Origin: Nocardioides sp. Soil805
GTDB lineage: Bacteria; Actinomycetota; Actinomycetes; Propionibacteriales; Nocardioidaceae
Reading direction: 5' to 3'
NCBI RefSeq assembly: GCF_001429625.1
Contig: NZ_LMSU01000005.1
Span: 41,783-105,782 of the forward strand
DNA: 64,000 bases
Of the stretch, positions 43,548 through 51,987 are shown in pieces. The stretch's first letter is position 1. The number at the start of each line of letters is the position of its first letter. Under the pieces are notes generated by a model. It was not told the DNA's origin. It was given only the letters and a program-made list of their open reading frames with translations, and searched no databases. Position numbers and translations under genes: made by a program.

Positions 43548-43808
43548 GTGGCCAACATCAAGTCCCAGATCAAGCGCAACAAGCAGAACGAGAAGGCTCA
43601 CGAGCGCAACAAGGCCGTCAAGACCGGCCTGAAGTCCGCCGTGCGCAAGTTCCGCGAGGCCGCCGAGGCCGGCGACAAGGACGCTGCCCTCACCGCGGGC
43701 CGCGTCGCCAGCCGCAAGCTCGACAAGGCCGCGTCCAAGGGCGTCATCCACAAGAACCAGGCGGCCAACCGCAAGTCGGCCATCGCCAAGAAGACCGCCT
43801 CGCTCTGA
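43548..43808 (+). CDS. rpsT: Small ribosomal subunit protein bS20
   Basis: 86 aa, the standard length, Lys/Arg/Ala-rich helical protein (MANIKSQIKRNKQ start, KKTASL end) that binds the 5' domain of 16S rRNA. GTG start with AAAGG 7 nt upstream; bS20 genes often use weak non-ATG starts as part of autoregulation. Followed by a strong hairpin terminator and converging on holA. Confidence 0.98.
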   Translation: MANIKSQIKRNKQNEKAHERNKAVKTGLKSAVRKFREAAEAGDKDAALTAGRVASRKLDKAASKGVIHKNQAANRKSAIAKKTASL

Positions 43809-43823
43809 GCTGACCCGCTCAGC

Positions 43824-43854
43824 TCGACCCGTCAGGTGACACCTGGCGGGTCGA
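43824..43854. terminator. rpsT terminator
   Basis: TCGACCCGTCAGGT pairs with ACCTGGCGGGTCGA (one G-U) around a 3-nt loop, 16 bp past the rpsT stop; no U tract. It may serve holA from the other side. Confidence 0.8.
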
Positions 43855-43862
43855 ACTCATTT

Positions 43863-43882
43863 GCCGACCTCCCCCCTTCCTG
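43863..43882 (+). repeat. Solitary copy of the post-stop repeat
   Basis: GCCGACCTCCCCCCTTCCTG is identical over 20 bp to the variant units of array A at 12626-12645 and 12659-12678. Here too it lies after a plus-strand gene (rpsT) and its terminator. Confidence 0.75.
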
Positions 43883-43928
43883 GCCGCTCACCGTTCCGCC
43901 GCACGCCAACGCGGGACCGGATGCGGCG

Positions 43929-44915
43929 TCAGCGCTGGGTGCGCAGGGCGGTCACGGTGAGGACCAGCCGCTCCAGCGTGTACGACGCGTCGTGGGCCTG
44001 GCCCTTGATGTCGGCGTCGGCGGTGGCCACGGCCCGCAGCGCCGTGCCGATCGCCTCCGGGGTCCACGAGCGGGACTGGTCGCGCACCTGCTTGACCTTC
44101 CACGGCGGGACGCCGAGGTCGCGGGCCAGGTCGTTGTCCCTGGCCCCCCGGGCGGCACCGAGGTAGCGCGCGAGGCTGCGGGCCGAGCTGGCCATGGCCG
44201 AGGTGATGAGGACGGTGGCGGTGCCGCCGTCGAGGGCCCAACGCAGCTCCTCCAGCGCCGCCTCGCGGCGTCCGGAGAAGGCGGCGTCGGCCACCGCGAA
44301 CGACGTGGCCTCGGCCCGGCCGCCGAAGTAGCGCTTGACCTTGTCGATGCTGATCGGCTCGCCCGGGAAGTCGTTGGTGAGCTGGTGGGCCGCCGCTGCC
44401 AGGGAGCGCAGGTCCTGGCCCACCGCGGTGACGAGGAACGCGGCCGCGTCGTGGGCGATCGTGGCGCCGTGGCCGGCGAACTCGGAGGTCACGAAGCCGG
44501 TCAGCTCGCTCCTCTTGATCTCCTCGGACTTCACCTCGGTGACCGCGGAGAGCTTGCGCAGCTTGGTGAGCACCCCGGAGCCCTTGGGACCGCCCCCGTG
44601 GACCAGCACCAGGGCGATGTCGTCGGCCGGGGCGCCGGCGTAGTCGAGCAGCCCGTCGACCGACTCGTCGGGCAGGTTCTCCAGGCCGCGGACGACGACG
44701 CACCGCGTGGTCGAGAACAGCGACGGGGCCGCCATCTCGCCCAGGGTCGCGAGCGTCAGGTCGGAGGCGGCGGCCTCGCCGACCTCCGCCTCGGGGTCGT
44801 GGGCCCGCACCGCGTCGCGCACCGAGCCGACCGTGCGCTCGCTGAGGAGCTCCTCCTTGCCCGTCACGAGGACGACGCGACCGAGGACCTGCGCGGCGGT
44901 GGGGGTGCGACTCAT
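43929..44915 (-). CDS. holA: DNA polymerase III subunit delta
   Basis: 328 aa. Clamp-loader subunit with an AAA+-like fold lacking a P-loop: LVTGKEELLSERTV at the N-terminus, VLVHGGGPKG, and the C-terminal collar domain (VPPWKVKQVRDQSRSW). It opens the beta clamp during loading. A -10 TAGGGT (minus, 44925-44930) that contains the comEC stop codon lies 9 nt from the ATG, so holA has its own promoter at the end of comEC. Confidence 0.94.
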   Translation of the reverse strand: MSRTPTAAQVLGRVVLVTGKEELLSERTVGSVRDAVRAHDPEAEVGEAAASDLTLATLGEMAAPSLFSTTRCVVVRGLENLPDESVDGLLDYAGAPADDIALVLVHGGGPKGSGVLTKLRKLSAVTEVKSEEIKRSELTGFVTSEFAGHGATIAHDAAAFLVTAVGQDLRSLAAAAHQLTNDFPGEPISIDKVKRYFGGRAEATSFAVADAAFSGRREAALEELRWALDGGTATVLITSAMASSARSLARYLGAARGARDNDLARDLGVPPWKVKQVRDQSRSWTPEAIGTALRAVATADADIKGQAHDASYTLERLVLTVTALRTQR

Positions 44916-44927
44916 GGTGGGCCAACC

Positions 44928-47198
44928 CTAGCCGCGGGTACGGACACCCAGTGCACCGTCGTCGACGCTCACCACGACGTCGCCGTCGAGGTCGGTGCGA
45001 CGCACCTGGGCGCCCGTCGCCGTCAGGGCCGTGAGCAGATCAGGGGCGGGATGGCCGTAGTCGTTGTCGGCGCCCACCGACACCAGGGCCAGCCGCGCCC
45101 GCACGCCGAGCAGGAGGTCCAGGTCCTGGTGGCGTGACCCGTGGTGCGGCACCTTGAGGACGTCGACCTCGACGCCGGCGAGCAGCCGCTCGAGCGACGC
45201 CTGCGCCGGCGGCTCCACGTCCCCGGTCAGCAGGATCCGCACCCCGCGCACCACGGCGAGCAGCACCACGCTGGCGTCGTTGGCAGCGCTCCCCTCCCCG
45301 CCCTCCGGGGCGAGCGGCGCGCCTGCCGGCAGCGGCCACAGCGTCTGGAGGGTCACCTCGCCGACGCGCCGGGTGGCGCCGTACGGCGCGACGACCGGTG
45401 CGGCGCCGACGCCAGCGGTCTCCCGCTCCACCAGCGCCACGCCGGAGGCCGGGTCCGGAAGGGAGGTCACCTGCACCTCGCCCACCTCCCGACCGTCGAG
45501 GACCCCGGCCAGGCCGGCCACGTGGTCGTCGTGGAAGTGCGTCAGCACCACGAGCGGCACGGAGGTGATCTCGAGGCGACGCAGGCACTCGTCCATCAGC
45601 ACCGGGTCCGGACCGGCATCGACCACGATGCCCGCCCCCGGTCCGGCGTGGAGCACCAGGCCGTCGCCCTGGCCGACGTCGCACATGGCCAGGACCCAGT
45701 CGTCGGGCGGCCACCCGGGTGTCGGCGGCCGGGTCAGCACGGTCACGACCAGCAGCACCGAGCAGCCGATGCCGGCGCCCCGGTGGCGCAGCACCCGGGG
45801 CGCCACCACGACCACCAGGCCGCACAGTGCCGTGACGACGACCAGGGCGAGCGGTCCGGTCCCCCACGTGATCGAGGCCGTCGGCAGGGCGGCGCCGTGC
45901 TGGGCCACCACGACGATCCAGCCGACCGACCAGGCGGCCGGGGCGGCGACGACCTGCCCGAGCGGGGTCCACACCAGCCCGACCAGGCCGCCCGCCAGCC
46001 CGAGCACCGTGGCGGGAGCGATGGCCGGGGCGGCCAGGAGGTTGGCAAGGACCGCCACCAGGCTGATCTGGCCGGACAGGGCCGTCACCACCGGGGTGCA
46101 GGCGACCTGGGCGGCCAGCGGCACCGAGACCGCCTCAGCCGCCCAGCGGGGCAGCCACGCCATCAGCGCGTCGCGCCATCCCGGCGCCAGGAAGAGGATG
46201 CCGCCCGTCGCCAGCGCGGACAGCGCGAAGCCCGCGGAGACCGCGAGGTCGGGCACCACGAGCAGCAGGGCGAGGACCGCGACACCGAGGCACCTCGCGC
46301 CGCGCTCGCGACCGTTGGTGCCCATCCCCACCAGGGCCACCGTGCCCATCGCCGCCGCACGCACCACGCTGGGCTCGGTCCGCGCGATGAGCACGAAGCC
46401 GACGACGCCCGCCGCGGCCACGGCGTACGTCCAGCGTCCACGCACGCCCAGCCACCGGGCCACGACGAGCAGGAAGCCGACCAGCAACGTGAGGTTGGTG
46501 CCGCTCACCGCCAGCAGGTGCGTGAGGCCCGTGGTGCGGAAGTCGTCGGCGAGCGCGGGATCCAGGCCGCTGTCGTCGCCCACCACCAGCGCCGGCACCA
46601 GCTCGCGCGGGTGCTCGGCGCGGGGCGCGACGGCCTCGCGGATCGAGCGCCGCACGGCAGCGGCCCCCCGCCACCACGGGTCCGGTCCCTCGACGACCTG
46701 CGGACGACCGCGGGCGCTCAGGAGCGCCGCCGCCCCGTCGTCGGCGGGACCGAGGCGTCCTGAGACCCGCACCCGCTCCCCCAGCGCGACGTCGAGCCAC
46801 CCCTCGTCGGCCAGCACGACCACCGGACTGCGCACGTCGTACGCCGCGCCACGGCCCGCGACGGTGCGCACGTCGCCCCGCACCACCACGACGTCGCCGA
46901 AGCGCCCGTGGCTCACCCGCGGATCGCTGGTGACCACCACGTCCGCGGTGACCACCGCCCGCTCGGTCGCGAGGTCGTGCACCGGACCCGAGGCGATCCC
47001 GCCGAGGTGCAGCAGCGCGACCCCGGCCACGGCCGCGCCGGCCAGCGCGGCGCCGATGGCGGCCCCCTGCCTGCTGACGACGGCCGTGAGCAGGACGAGC
47101 CCCACCACGGCGAGGGTGGCCCACGGTGGCAGCACGGCGGCCGCGATCCCGCCCAGCCACGCTCCCGCCCCGAGCATCGGGGTCCGGAGGTCTCGCAC
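44928..47198 (-). CDS. comEC: DNA-uptake channel ComEC/Rec2
   Basis: 756 aa. An N-terminal DUF4131/OB region with two membrane segments, then a Competence domain with multiple transmembrane helices (LLAVSGTNLTLL is the family hallmark), then a C-terminal metallo-beta-lactamase domain with THFHDDH. The family forms the inner-membrane channel for single-stranded DNA uptake. GTG start 8 bp after comEA. comEA and comEC form the core of a competence locus, although natural transformation in this genus is not established. Confidence 0.93.
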   Translation of the reverse strand: MRDLRTPMLGAGAWLGGIAAAVLPPWATLAVVGLVLLTAVVSRQGAAIGAALAGAAVAGVALLHLGGIASGPVHDLATERAVVTADVVVTSDPRVSHGRFGDVVVVRGDVRTVAGRGAAYDVRSPVVVLADEGWLDVALGERVRVSGRLGPADDGAAALLSARGRPQVVEGPDPWWRGAAAVRRSIREAVAPRAEHPRELVPALVVGDDSGLDPALADDFRTTGLTHLLAVSGTNLTLLVGFLLVVARWLGVRGRWTYAVAAAGVVGFVLIARTEPSVVRAAAMGTVALVGMGTNGRERGARCLGVAVLALLLVVPDLAVSAGFALSALATGGILFLAPGWRDALMAWLPRWAAEAVSVPLAAQVACTPVVTALSGQISLVAVLANLLAAPAIAPATVLGLAGGLVGLVWTPLGQVVAAPAAWSVGWIVVVAQHGAALPTASITWGTGPLALVVVTALCGLVVVVAPRVLRHRGAGIGCSVLLVVTVLTRPPTPGWPPDDWVLAMCDVGQGDGLVLHAGPGAGIVVDAGPDPVLMDECLRRLEITSVPLVVLTHFHDDHVAGLAGVLDGREVGEVQVTSLPDPASGVALVERETAGVGAAPVVAPYGATRRVGEVTLQTLWPLPAGAPLAPEGGEGSAANDASVVLLAVVRGVRILLTGDVEPPAQASLERLLAGVEVDVLKVPHHGSRHQDLDLLLGVRARLALVSVGADNDYGHPAPDLLTALTATGAQVRRTDLDGDVVVSVDDGALGVRTRG

Positions 47199-47206
47199 CG
47201 CCCGGC

Positions 47207-48124
47207 TCAGATCGTCACGTGCGGAGCGATCTGCGCCAGCGTCGCATCACCGATCCCGTCCACCTCGAGGAGCTCCTCGACGGCCGAGAACCCGCCGTGC
47301 TGGTCGCGCCAGGTGATGATCGCTCCCGCGGTCACCGGCCCGACGCCCGGCAGGGTCTCCAGCGTCGTCGGGTCCGCGGTGTTGAGGTTGACCAGGGCGC
47401 CCCCCGTCGTCGCCCCGGGCTCCCCCACCGACGCGGGCACGCCCGCGGGGACAGCCACCCCGACCAGGATCTGCTCGCCGTCGACGAGCGGGCGGGCGAG
47501 GTTGAGCGCGGTCAGGTCGACACCACGGCGCGCGCCTCCGGCCGCCTCGAGGGCGTCGACGACGCGCGACCCAGCGGGCAGCACGGCTATCCCCGGGCGG
47601 CGCACCTTGCCCGCCACGTCGACGGTCAGGTCCGCGGACGGCGGGGTTGTGGCGCCCCCCGACGCCACACCTCCCGCTGCACCGTCGGCCGGTGCCCCGG
47701 TCACGCCCGGCGCTCCCTGCCCGTTGAACGCCATCGCCCCGTCGGGACCGGGCGTCGGCACGTCGGCCAGCGGCTCGGCGACCGGGGAGAGCGGGGCGAC
47801 GGGCACCGGCTCGGCCTGGCCGCGGACCACCAACCACGCCGCGACCCCGACACCGGCGGCCACCAGGAGCGCGACCACCGCGAGGTGGCCCGACGTCAGG
47901 CGCACCCGGTCGACCAGGCGCCGCGAGGCGTGTCGTCCCGGGACCGGGACCACCGTCACCTCCGCCGGCTCGTCCCACGGCGCCGGCTGCGGGTCCTGCC
48001 GGATGCGGGTGTGCTGGTGACCGGCCACGGGGTCACCGCGCACCGAGGCCAGCTCGGCGCTCAGCGTCGCCAGGCGACGCGAGACCGCCTCGGCGTGCTC
48101 GGGAGAGGGAGGGCGACGTCGCAT
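47207..48124 (-). CDS. comEA: ComEA-type helix-hairpin-helix DNA receptor
   Basis: 305 aa. Cytoplasmic Arg-rich N-terminus, one transmembrane helix (about 78-100), a Pro/Gly/Ala linker, an SLBB domain (LTVDVAGKVRRPGIAVLPAGSRVVDAL) and a C-terminal HhH pair (LVNLNTADPTTLETLPGVGPVTAGAI). It binds incoming double-stranded DNA at the outer face of the membrane and passes it to ComEC. A -10 TAGGTT (minus, 48131-48136) six bases before the ATG makes the comEA-comEC transcript leaderless. Confidence 0.93.
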   Translation of the reverse strand: MRRRPPSPEHAEAVSRRLATLSAELASVRGDPVAGHQHTRIRQDPQPAPWDEPAEVTVVPVPGRHASRRLVDRVRLTSGHLAVVALLVAAGVGVAAWLVVRGQAEPVPVAPLSPVAEPLADVPTPGPDGAMAFNGQGAPGVTGAPADGAAGGVASGGATTPPSADLTVDVAGKVRRPGIAVLPAGSRVVDALEAAGGARRGVDLTALNLARPLVDGEQILVGVAVPAGVPASVGEPGATTGGALVNLNTADPTTLETLPGVGPVTAGAIITWRDQHGGFSAVEELLEVDGIGDATLAQIAPHVTI

Positions 48125-48227
48125 GCGTCGAACCTAGGAAGACCCGCCGACGTCCGCCACCGGCGTACGCCTGCCTGTGGAGAACCCTCGGCCACCTGGC
48201 CGCGTGGGACGGTTGGTGGCCCGTGGG

Positions 48228-49079
48228 TCAGCGCGGGGCGACGCAGACCGCGACCATGCCGGGACCGACGTGGGCGCCGAGCACGGCACCCAGCTCGCCG
48301 CACCAGACCTCCCGCCCCTCGAGCTGGTCGGCGAGGCGCAGCGCCAGCTTGTCCGCCAGGGCAGCGGCCCGGTCCGGACTCGCGAGGTGCGCGACGCACA
48401 CGTCGACGGGCGACTCCCCTGCCGCCTCGACCGCGAGGTCCTCCAGCCGGCTGAGGGCCCGCGCGGCGGTCCGTACCCGCTCGAGGTTGGCGACCTTGCC
48501 GTCCTCGATGCACAGCAACGGCTTGACCGACAGGGCGCCACCCAGGATCGCGGCCGCGGCTCCGATCCGCCCACCGCGGCGCAGGTACTCCAGGGTGTCG
48601 ACGTAGAACAGGGAGGCGGAGCCGGCAGCCCGGGCACGGGCGACCTCCGCCGCCTCGGCACCCGTCGCGCCCGCCCGCACCGCCTCGACCGCCGACAGCG
48701 CGGCGAAGCCCGTGGCCACCCCCACCTGGCGGGAGTCGACGCAGTGCACGGTGACGTCGACCTGCTGGGCGGCCAGCTGGGCCGACTCGTACGTGCCGCT
48801 CATCTCCCCCGACAGGTGGATCGACACGATCTCGTCGGCTCCCTCACGTGCCAGCCGCTCGTAGACCTCGGCCAGCGACGCGGGCGAGGGACGCGACGTA
48901 CTGACCGGCACGAAGTCGCGCAGGGCCTGCGCCACCAGCTCCGGCGTCGCGCCCTCCGAGCCCTCGTCGTGCACCTGGGCACCGATGACCACCTGCAGCG
49001 GGACCACCACGATCCCCTGCTCCTCGGCGAGGTCGGCAGGAAGCGTGGCGGTCGAGTCGGTGACCACGACGACGGGCAT
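48228..49079 (-). CDS. DegV family fatty-acid-binding protein
   Basis: 283 aa. Both DegV signatures are visible: VTDSTATLP at the N-terminus and SIHLSGEMSGTYESA in the middle, then VDSRQVG. DegV proteins bind a single fatty acid; FakB-type members present it to the kinase FakA for phosphorylation. No fakA is in the window. A -10 TAGCCT (minus, 49086-49091) ends 6 nt before the ATG: leaderless. Confidence 0.92.
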   Translation of the reverse strand: MPVVVVTDSTATLPADLAEEQGIVVVPLQVVIGAQVHDEGSEGATPELVAQALRDFVPVSTSRPSPASLAEVYERLAREGADEIVSIHLSGEMSGTYESAQLAAQQVDVTVHCVDSRQVGVATGFAALSAVEAVRAGATGAEAAEVARARAAGSASLFYVDTLEYLRRGGRIGAAAAILGGALSVKPLLCIEDGKVANLERVRTAARALSRLEDLAVEAAGESPVDVCVAHLASPDRAAALADKLALRLADQLEGREVWCGELGAVLGAHVGPGMVAVCVAPR

Positions 49080-49174
49080 GCACGAAGGCTAGTGGGTGGG
49101 ACCAGCCGCGCGGGCCCGGAGGTTGACGCGCACTCCAGTGGGTTCGCGTACGTTGCAACACGCGCCGACCCACC

Positions 49175-49198
49175 GGATCACCGGGCAGCCGGTGATCC
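49175..49198 (-). terminator. leuS terminator
   Basis: GGATCACCGG and CCGGTGATCC form a perfect 10-bp stem with a GCAG loop, about 85 bp past the leuS stop. The rest of the 202-bp degV-leuS gap shows a 13-bp direct repeat (GCGTCAGACGACG at 49217 and 49279) and nothing else convincing. Confidence 0.65.
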
Positions 49199-49281
49199 CG
49201 CGAGGGCCGAGCGCCCAGGCGTCAGACGACGCCCGACGGTCGCTTCGCAGCTCGCCCGCTCGTCCCTCGCGCGCTCACGCG

Positions 49282-51774
49282 TCAGACGACGATGTTGACC
49301 AGCTTGGGCGCACGCACGACCACCTTGCGGACCGGACGTCCGTCGATGGCGCGTACGACGCCCGCGTCGGCCATCGCGGCCGCCTCCAGGTCGGCGTCGG
49401 TGATCTCGGGCGAGACCTCCAGGCGGGCCTTCACCTTGCCCTGGACCTGCACCACGGCCGTGACCGAGTCCTCGACCAGGAGGGCCTCGTCGACGACCGG
49501 CCACCCGACACGGGCGACGGTGGGCGCATGTCCCAGCCGCTCCCACATCTCCTCCGCGGTGTACGGCGCGACCAGCGACAGCAGGATCGCCACCGCCTCG
49601 ACGGCCTCGCGCACGGCCGGGTCGGCCCCGCCCGGACCGGAGTCGATCGCCTTGCGGGTGGCGTTGACCAGCTCCATGGTGCGCGCGACCATCACGTTGA
49701 AGCGGTGGGCCTCGACCAGGGTCTCGGCGTCACGCAGCGTCTTGTGGGTCACCCGGCGCAGCGCCTGGTCGCCACCGGCCGGGTCGGTCCCGGGCGCGCT
49801 GGTCACGTCGCCGCTCAGCCGCCAGGCCCGCTGCAGGAAGCGCGCGGAGCCTCCGGGCGACACGTCCGCCCAGTCGATGTTGTCCTCCGGCGGGCTCGCG
49901 AAGACCAGCGTCAGGCGCACCGCGTCGACGCCGAACTCCTCCAGCTGGTCCCCCAGGCTGACGCCGTTGCCCAGCGACTTGCTCATCTTGCGGCCGTTGT
50001 TGATGACCTTGCCCTGGGACAGGTACGCCGAGAACGGCTCGTCCCAGCCCACCAGGCCCATGTCGCGCAGCGCCTTGGTGAAGAAGCGGGCGTAGAGCAG
50101 GTGCAGGACCGCGTGCTCGTCGCCGCCGACGTACAGGTCGATCGGACCCCACGTGTCGGCCAGGCCCTTGTCGAAGGCCTGGGTGTCGTCGTGCGGGGAG
50201 ACGTAGCGGAAGAAGTACCAGGACGAGTCCACGAAGGTGTCCATGGTGTCGGTGTCGCGCTTGGCCGGTCCGCCGCAGGTGGGGCAGGAGACGTCGACCC
50301 ACTCGGCCGCGCCGCCCAGCGGCGAGGTGCCCTTGGGCTTCAGGTCGGCACCGCGCAGCTCCGGCAGCTCGACGGGCAGCTGGTCCTCGGGGACCGGCAC
50401 CTCGCCGTCGACCGGGCAGTGGATGATCGGGATCGGCGCGCCCCAGTAGCGCTGCCGCGACAGCAGCCAGTCGCGCAGCCGGAAGTTGACGGTGCCGCGG
50501 CCCAGGCCCTCGCGCTCCAGGAAGGAGATGGTCGTGGACTTGGCCTCCGCGACCGGCAGGCCGTTGATGTCCAGCGGCGCCGGCTGGCCCTCGGCCGGGG
50601 AGTTGATCGCCGGCCCCTCGCCCGAGAAGGCCTCGCCCTCGAAGCCCGCGGGGGGCTGGGTGGTGCGGATGATCGGCAGGCCCATCACGGTGGCGAACTC
50701 CCAGTCACGCTGGTCCCCGCCGGGCACGCCCATGACGGCACCGGTGCCGTAGTCGGCCAGCACGTAGTCCGTCGCCCACACCGGCATCTGCTGGCCGGTG
50801 ACGGGGTTGGTGGCGGTCACGCCCAGGTCGACGCCGGTCTTGGGGCGATCGGTCGACAGCCGCTCGATCTCGGTCTCCCTGCGGACCTCCTCGCGGTAGG
50901 CCTCGAAGTCCGTGCGGCGCTCGTCGGTCACCAGGTCGTCGGCCAGCGCGGAGTCGACCGCCACGACCATGAACGTCGTACCGAAGATCGTGTCCGGGCG
51001 CGTCGTGTAGACGGTGATCGTCCGATCCCGCGCTTGTCCTGAGCCTGTCGAAGGGACCACGAAGTCGACGTGGGCGCCCTCGGAGCGACCGATCCAGTTG
51101 CGCTGGGCGTTGACGACCTTGTCCGACCAGGTCGGCTGCAGGTCGTCCAGGCCGTCCAGCAGCTCCTGGGCGTACGCCGTCGTGCGGAAGTACCACTGGG
51201 TCAGCTCACGCTTGGTGACCTCGGCCCCGCAGCGCTCGCAGGTGCCGTCGACGACCTGCTCGTTGGCCAGCACCGTCTGGTCGTTGGGACACCAGTTGAC
51301 GGGGCTGTTCTTGCGGTAGGCCAGCCCCTTCTCGTGGAACTTCAGGAACAGCCACTGGGTCCACCGGTAGTACGACGGGTCCGAGGTGTTGAACCGGCGC
51401 GACCAGTCGAAGCTCACGCCGTAGCGCTGGAAGGACTCCAGCTGGGTGGCGATGTTGCCGTAGGTGTAGTCGGCCGGGTGCGCGTCGTTGCGGATCGCGG
51501 CGTTCTCGGCGGGCAGGCCGAAGGAGTCCCAGCCCATCGGGTTCAGGACCTCGTAGCCCTTCTGCCACCAGTAGCGCGCGACGACGTCGTGCAGCGCCGT
51601 CACCTCGGCGTGGCCCATGTGCAGGTCGCCGCTGGGGTAGGGGAACATCGTGAGCGCGTACTTCTTCTCGCGCGGGCTCTCGTCGTCGGCCCGGAAGGGC
51701 TGCAGGTCGTCCCAGACCGCACGCCACTTGGTCTCGGTGGCCTCGGTGTCGTAGGTCTCGCGCTCGTCGCTCAT
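49282..51774 (-). CDS. leuS: Leucyl-tRNA synthetase
   Basis: 830 aa, class Ia. HIGH motif as HMGH (52-55), zinc-finger Cys in NWCPNDQ and CERCGAEV, CP1 editing domain with YTTRPDT (256-262), KMSKS in NNGRKMSKSLGN, and the anticodon and C-terminal domains. Residues 241-249 (PSTGSGQAR) are an in-frame insertion encoded by a dispersed 23-bp repeat just before the editing domain. The ATG at 51774 has AAGGAA 7 nt upstream; the frame continues upstream through the leader but is not coding. Regulated by a leader-peptide attenuator. Confidence 0.97.
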   Translation of the reverse strand: MSDERETYDTEATETKWRAVWDDLQPFRADDESPREKKYALTMFPYPSGDLHMGHAEVTALHDVVARYWWQKGYEVLNPMGWDSFGLPAENAAIRNDAHPADYTYGNIATQLESFQRYGVSFDWSRRFNTSDPSYYRWTQWLFLKFHEKGLAYRKNSPVNWCPNDQTVLANEQVVDGTCERCGAEVTKRELTQWYFRTTAYAQELLDGLDDLQPTWSDKVVNAQRNWIGRSEGAHVDFVVPSTGSGQARDRTITVYTTRPDTIFGTTFMVVAVDSALADDLVTDERRTDFEAYREEVRRETEIERLSTDRPKTGVDLGVTATNPVTGQQMPVWATDYVLADYGTGAVMGVPGGDQRDWEFATVMGLPIIRTTQPPAGFEGEAFSGEGPAINSPAEGQPAPLDINGLPVAEAKSTTISFLEREGLGRGTVNFRLRDWLLSRQRYWGAPIPIIHCPVDGEVPVPEDQLPVELPELRGADLKPKGTSPLGGAAEWVDVSCPTCGGPAKRDTDTMDTFVDSSWYFFRYVSPHDDTQAFDKGLADTWGPIDLYVGGDEHAVLHLLYARFFTKALRDMGLVGWDEPFSAYLSQGKVINNGRKMSKSLGNGVSLGDQLEEFGVDAVRLTLVFASPPEDNIDWADVSPGGSARFLQRAWRLSGDVTSAPGTDPAGGDQALRRVTHKTLRDAETLVEAHRFNVMVARTMELVNATRKAIDSGPGGADPAVREAVEAVAILLSLVAPYTAEEMWERLGHAPTVARVGWPVVDEALLVEDSVTAVVQVQGKVKARLEVSPEITDADLEAAAMADAGVVRAIDGRPVRKVVVRAPKLVNIVV
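51033..51055. repeat. Dispersed 23-bp repeat inserted in leuS
   Basis: CTTGTCCTGAGCCTGTCGAA followed by GGG is the widespread 'CCCTTCGACAGGCTCAGGAC' element of many high-GC bacterial genomes. It is read in leuS as STGSGQA and in another frame as PEPVEG, peptides that mark this element in databases (from memory). Confidence 0.7.
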
Positions 51775-51832
51775 CGTGTGTTCCTTCGTGTCGTCCGTGC
51801 GGTGGTGCTGTCCCCGCCCGGCTCCGGGCATG

Positions 51833-51855
51833 AAAAAACCCCTCGCAGGGAGGGG
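51833..51855 (-). terminator. leuS attenuator terminator
   Basis: On the minus strand CCCCTC-CCTGC-GAGGGG is followed directly by six T, the only hairpin in the window with a real U tract. It lies between the leader peptide stop (51876) and leuS (51774), so it can only act as a conditional, intra-leader terminator. A second hairpin (51858-51885) overlaps the end of the leader peptide. Confidence 0.88.
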
Positions 51856-51875
51856 TGGCCGCGTGACTCGTCGAG

Positions 51876-51914
51876 TCAGCGCGGCTGGCGAAGAAGCAGG
51901 GACTGCGTGCACAT
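51876..51914 (-). CDS. leuL: leuS leader peptide (MCTQSLLLRQPR)
   Basis: 12 codons, ATG at 51914, TGA ending at 51876. Codons 6-8 are CTG CTT CTT, three leucines in a row; CTT is rare in this very high-GC genome, so translation should stall readily when charged tRNA-Leu for that codon is low. A -10 TAGCAT (minus, 51922-51927) ends 7 nt before the ATG, so the transcript should start at this AUG. An in-frame ATG three codons upstream overlaps that -10 and is less likely. The peptide is followed by a hairpin and a U-tailed terminator before leuS. Confidence 0.8.
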   Translation of the reverse strand: MCTQSLLLRQPR

Positions 51915-51921
51915 GCGGCCC

Positions 51922-51927
51922 ATGCTA
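51922..51927 (-). promoter_or_regulatory. -10 element of the leuS leader transcript
   Basis: TAGCAT with a 7-nt spacer to the leader-peptide ATG. No clear -35 is visible; the sequence upstream is the 17-bp terminator stem of the preceding gene. Confidence 0.6.
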
Positions 51928-51938
51928 GCGCCGTACGA

Positions 51939-51977
51939 CGACCGGCGGCGACCCGGTTGTCGGGTCGCCGCCGGTCG
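51939..51977 (-). terminator. Terminator of the DUF4870 gene
   Basis: A perfect 17-bp stem (CGACCGGCGGCGACCCG with its complement) and a GTTGT loop, 11 bp past the DUF4870 stop. It separates that gene from the leuS leader promoter. Confidence 0.85.
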
Positions 51978-51987
51978 CGGGTCGGGC

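Noticed and set aside
49123..49198. Small RNA on the plus strand between degV and leuS
   Set aside because: TTGACG and TACGTT are 20 bp apart, too far for a standard promoter, and the hairpin is better explained as the leuS terminator.
51833..51927. T-box riboswitch upstream of leuS
   Set aside because: There is no T-box sequence or long stem I; the leader is only about 140 nt and contains a translatable leucine-rich ORF instead.
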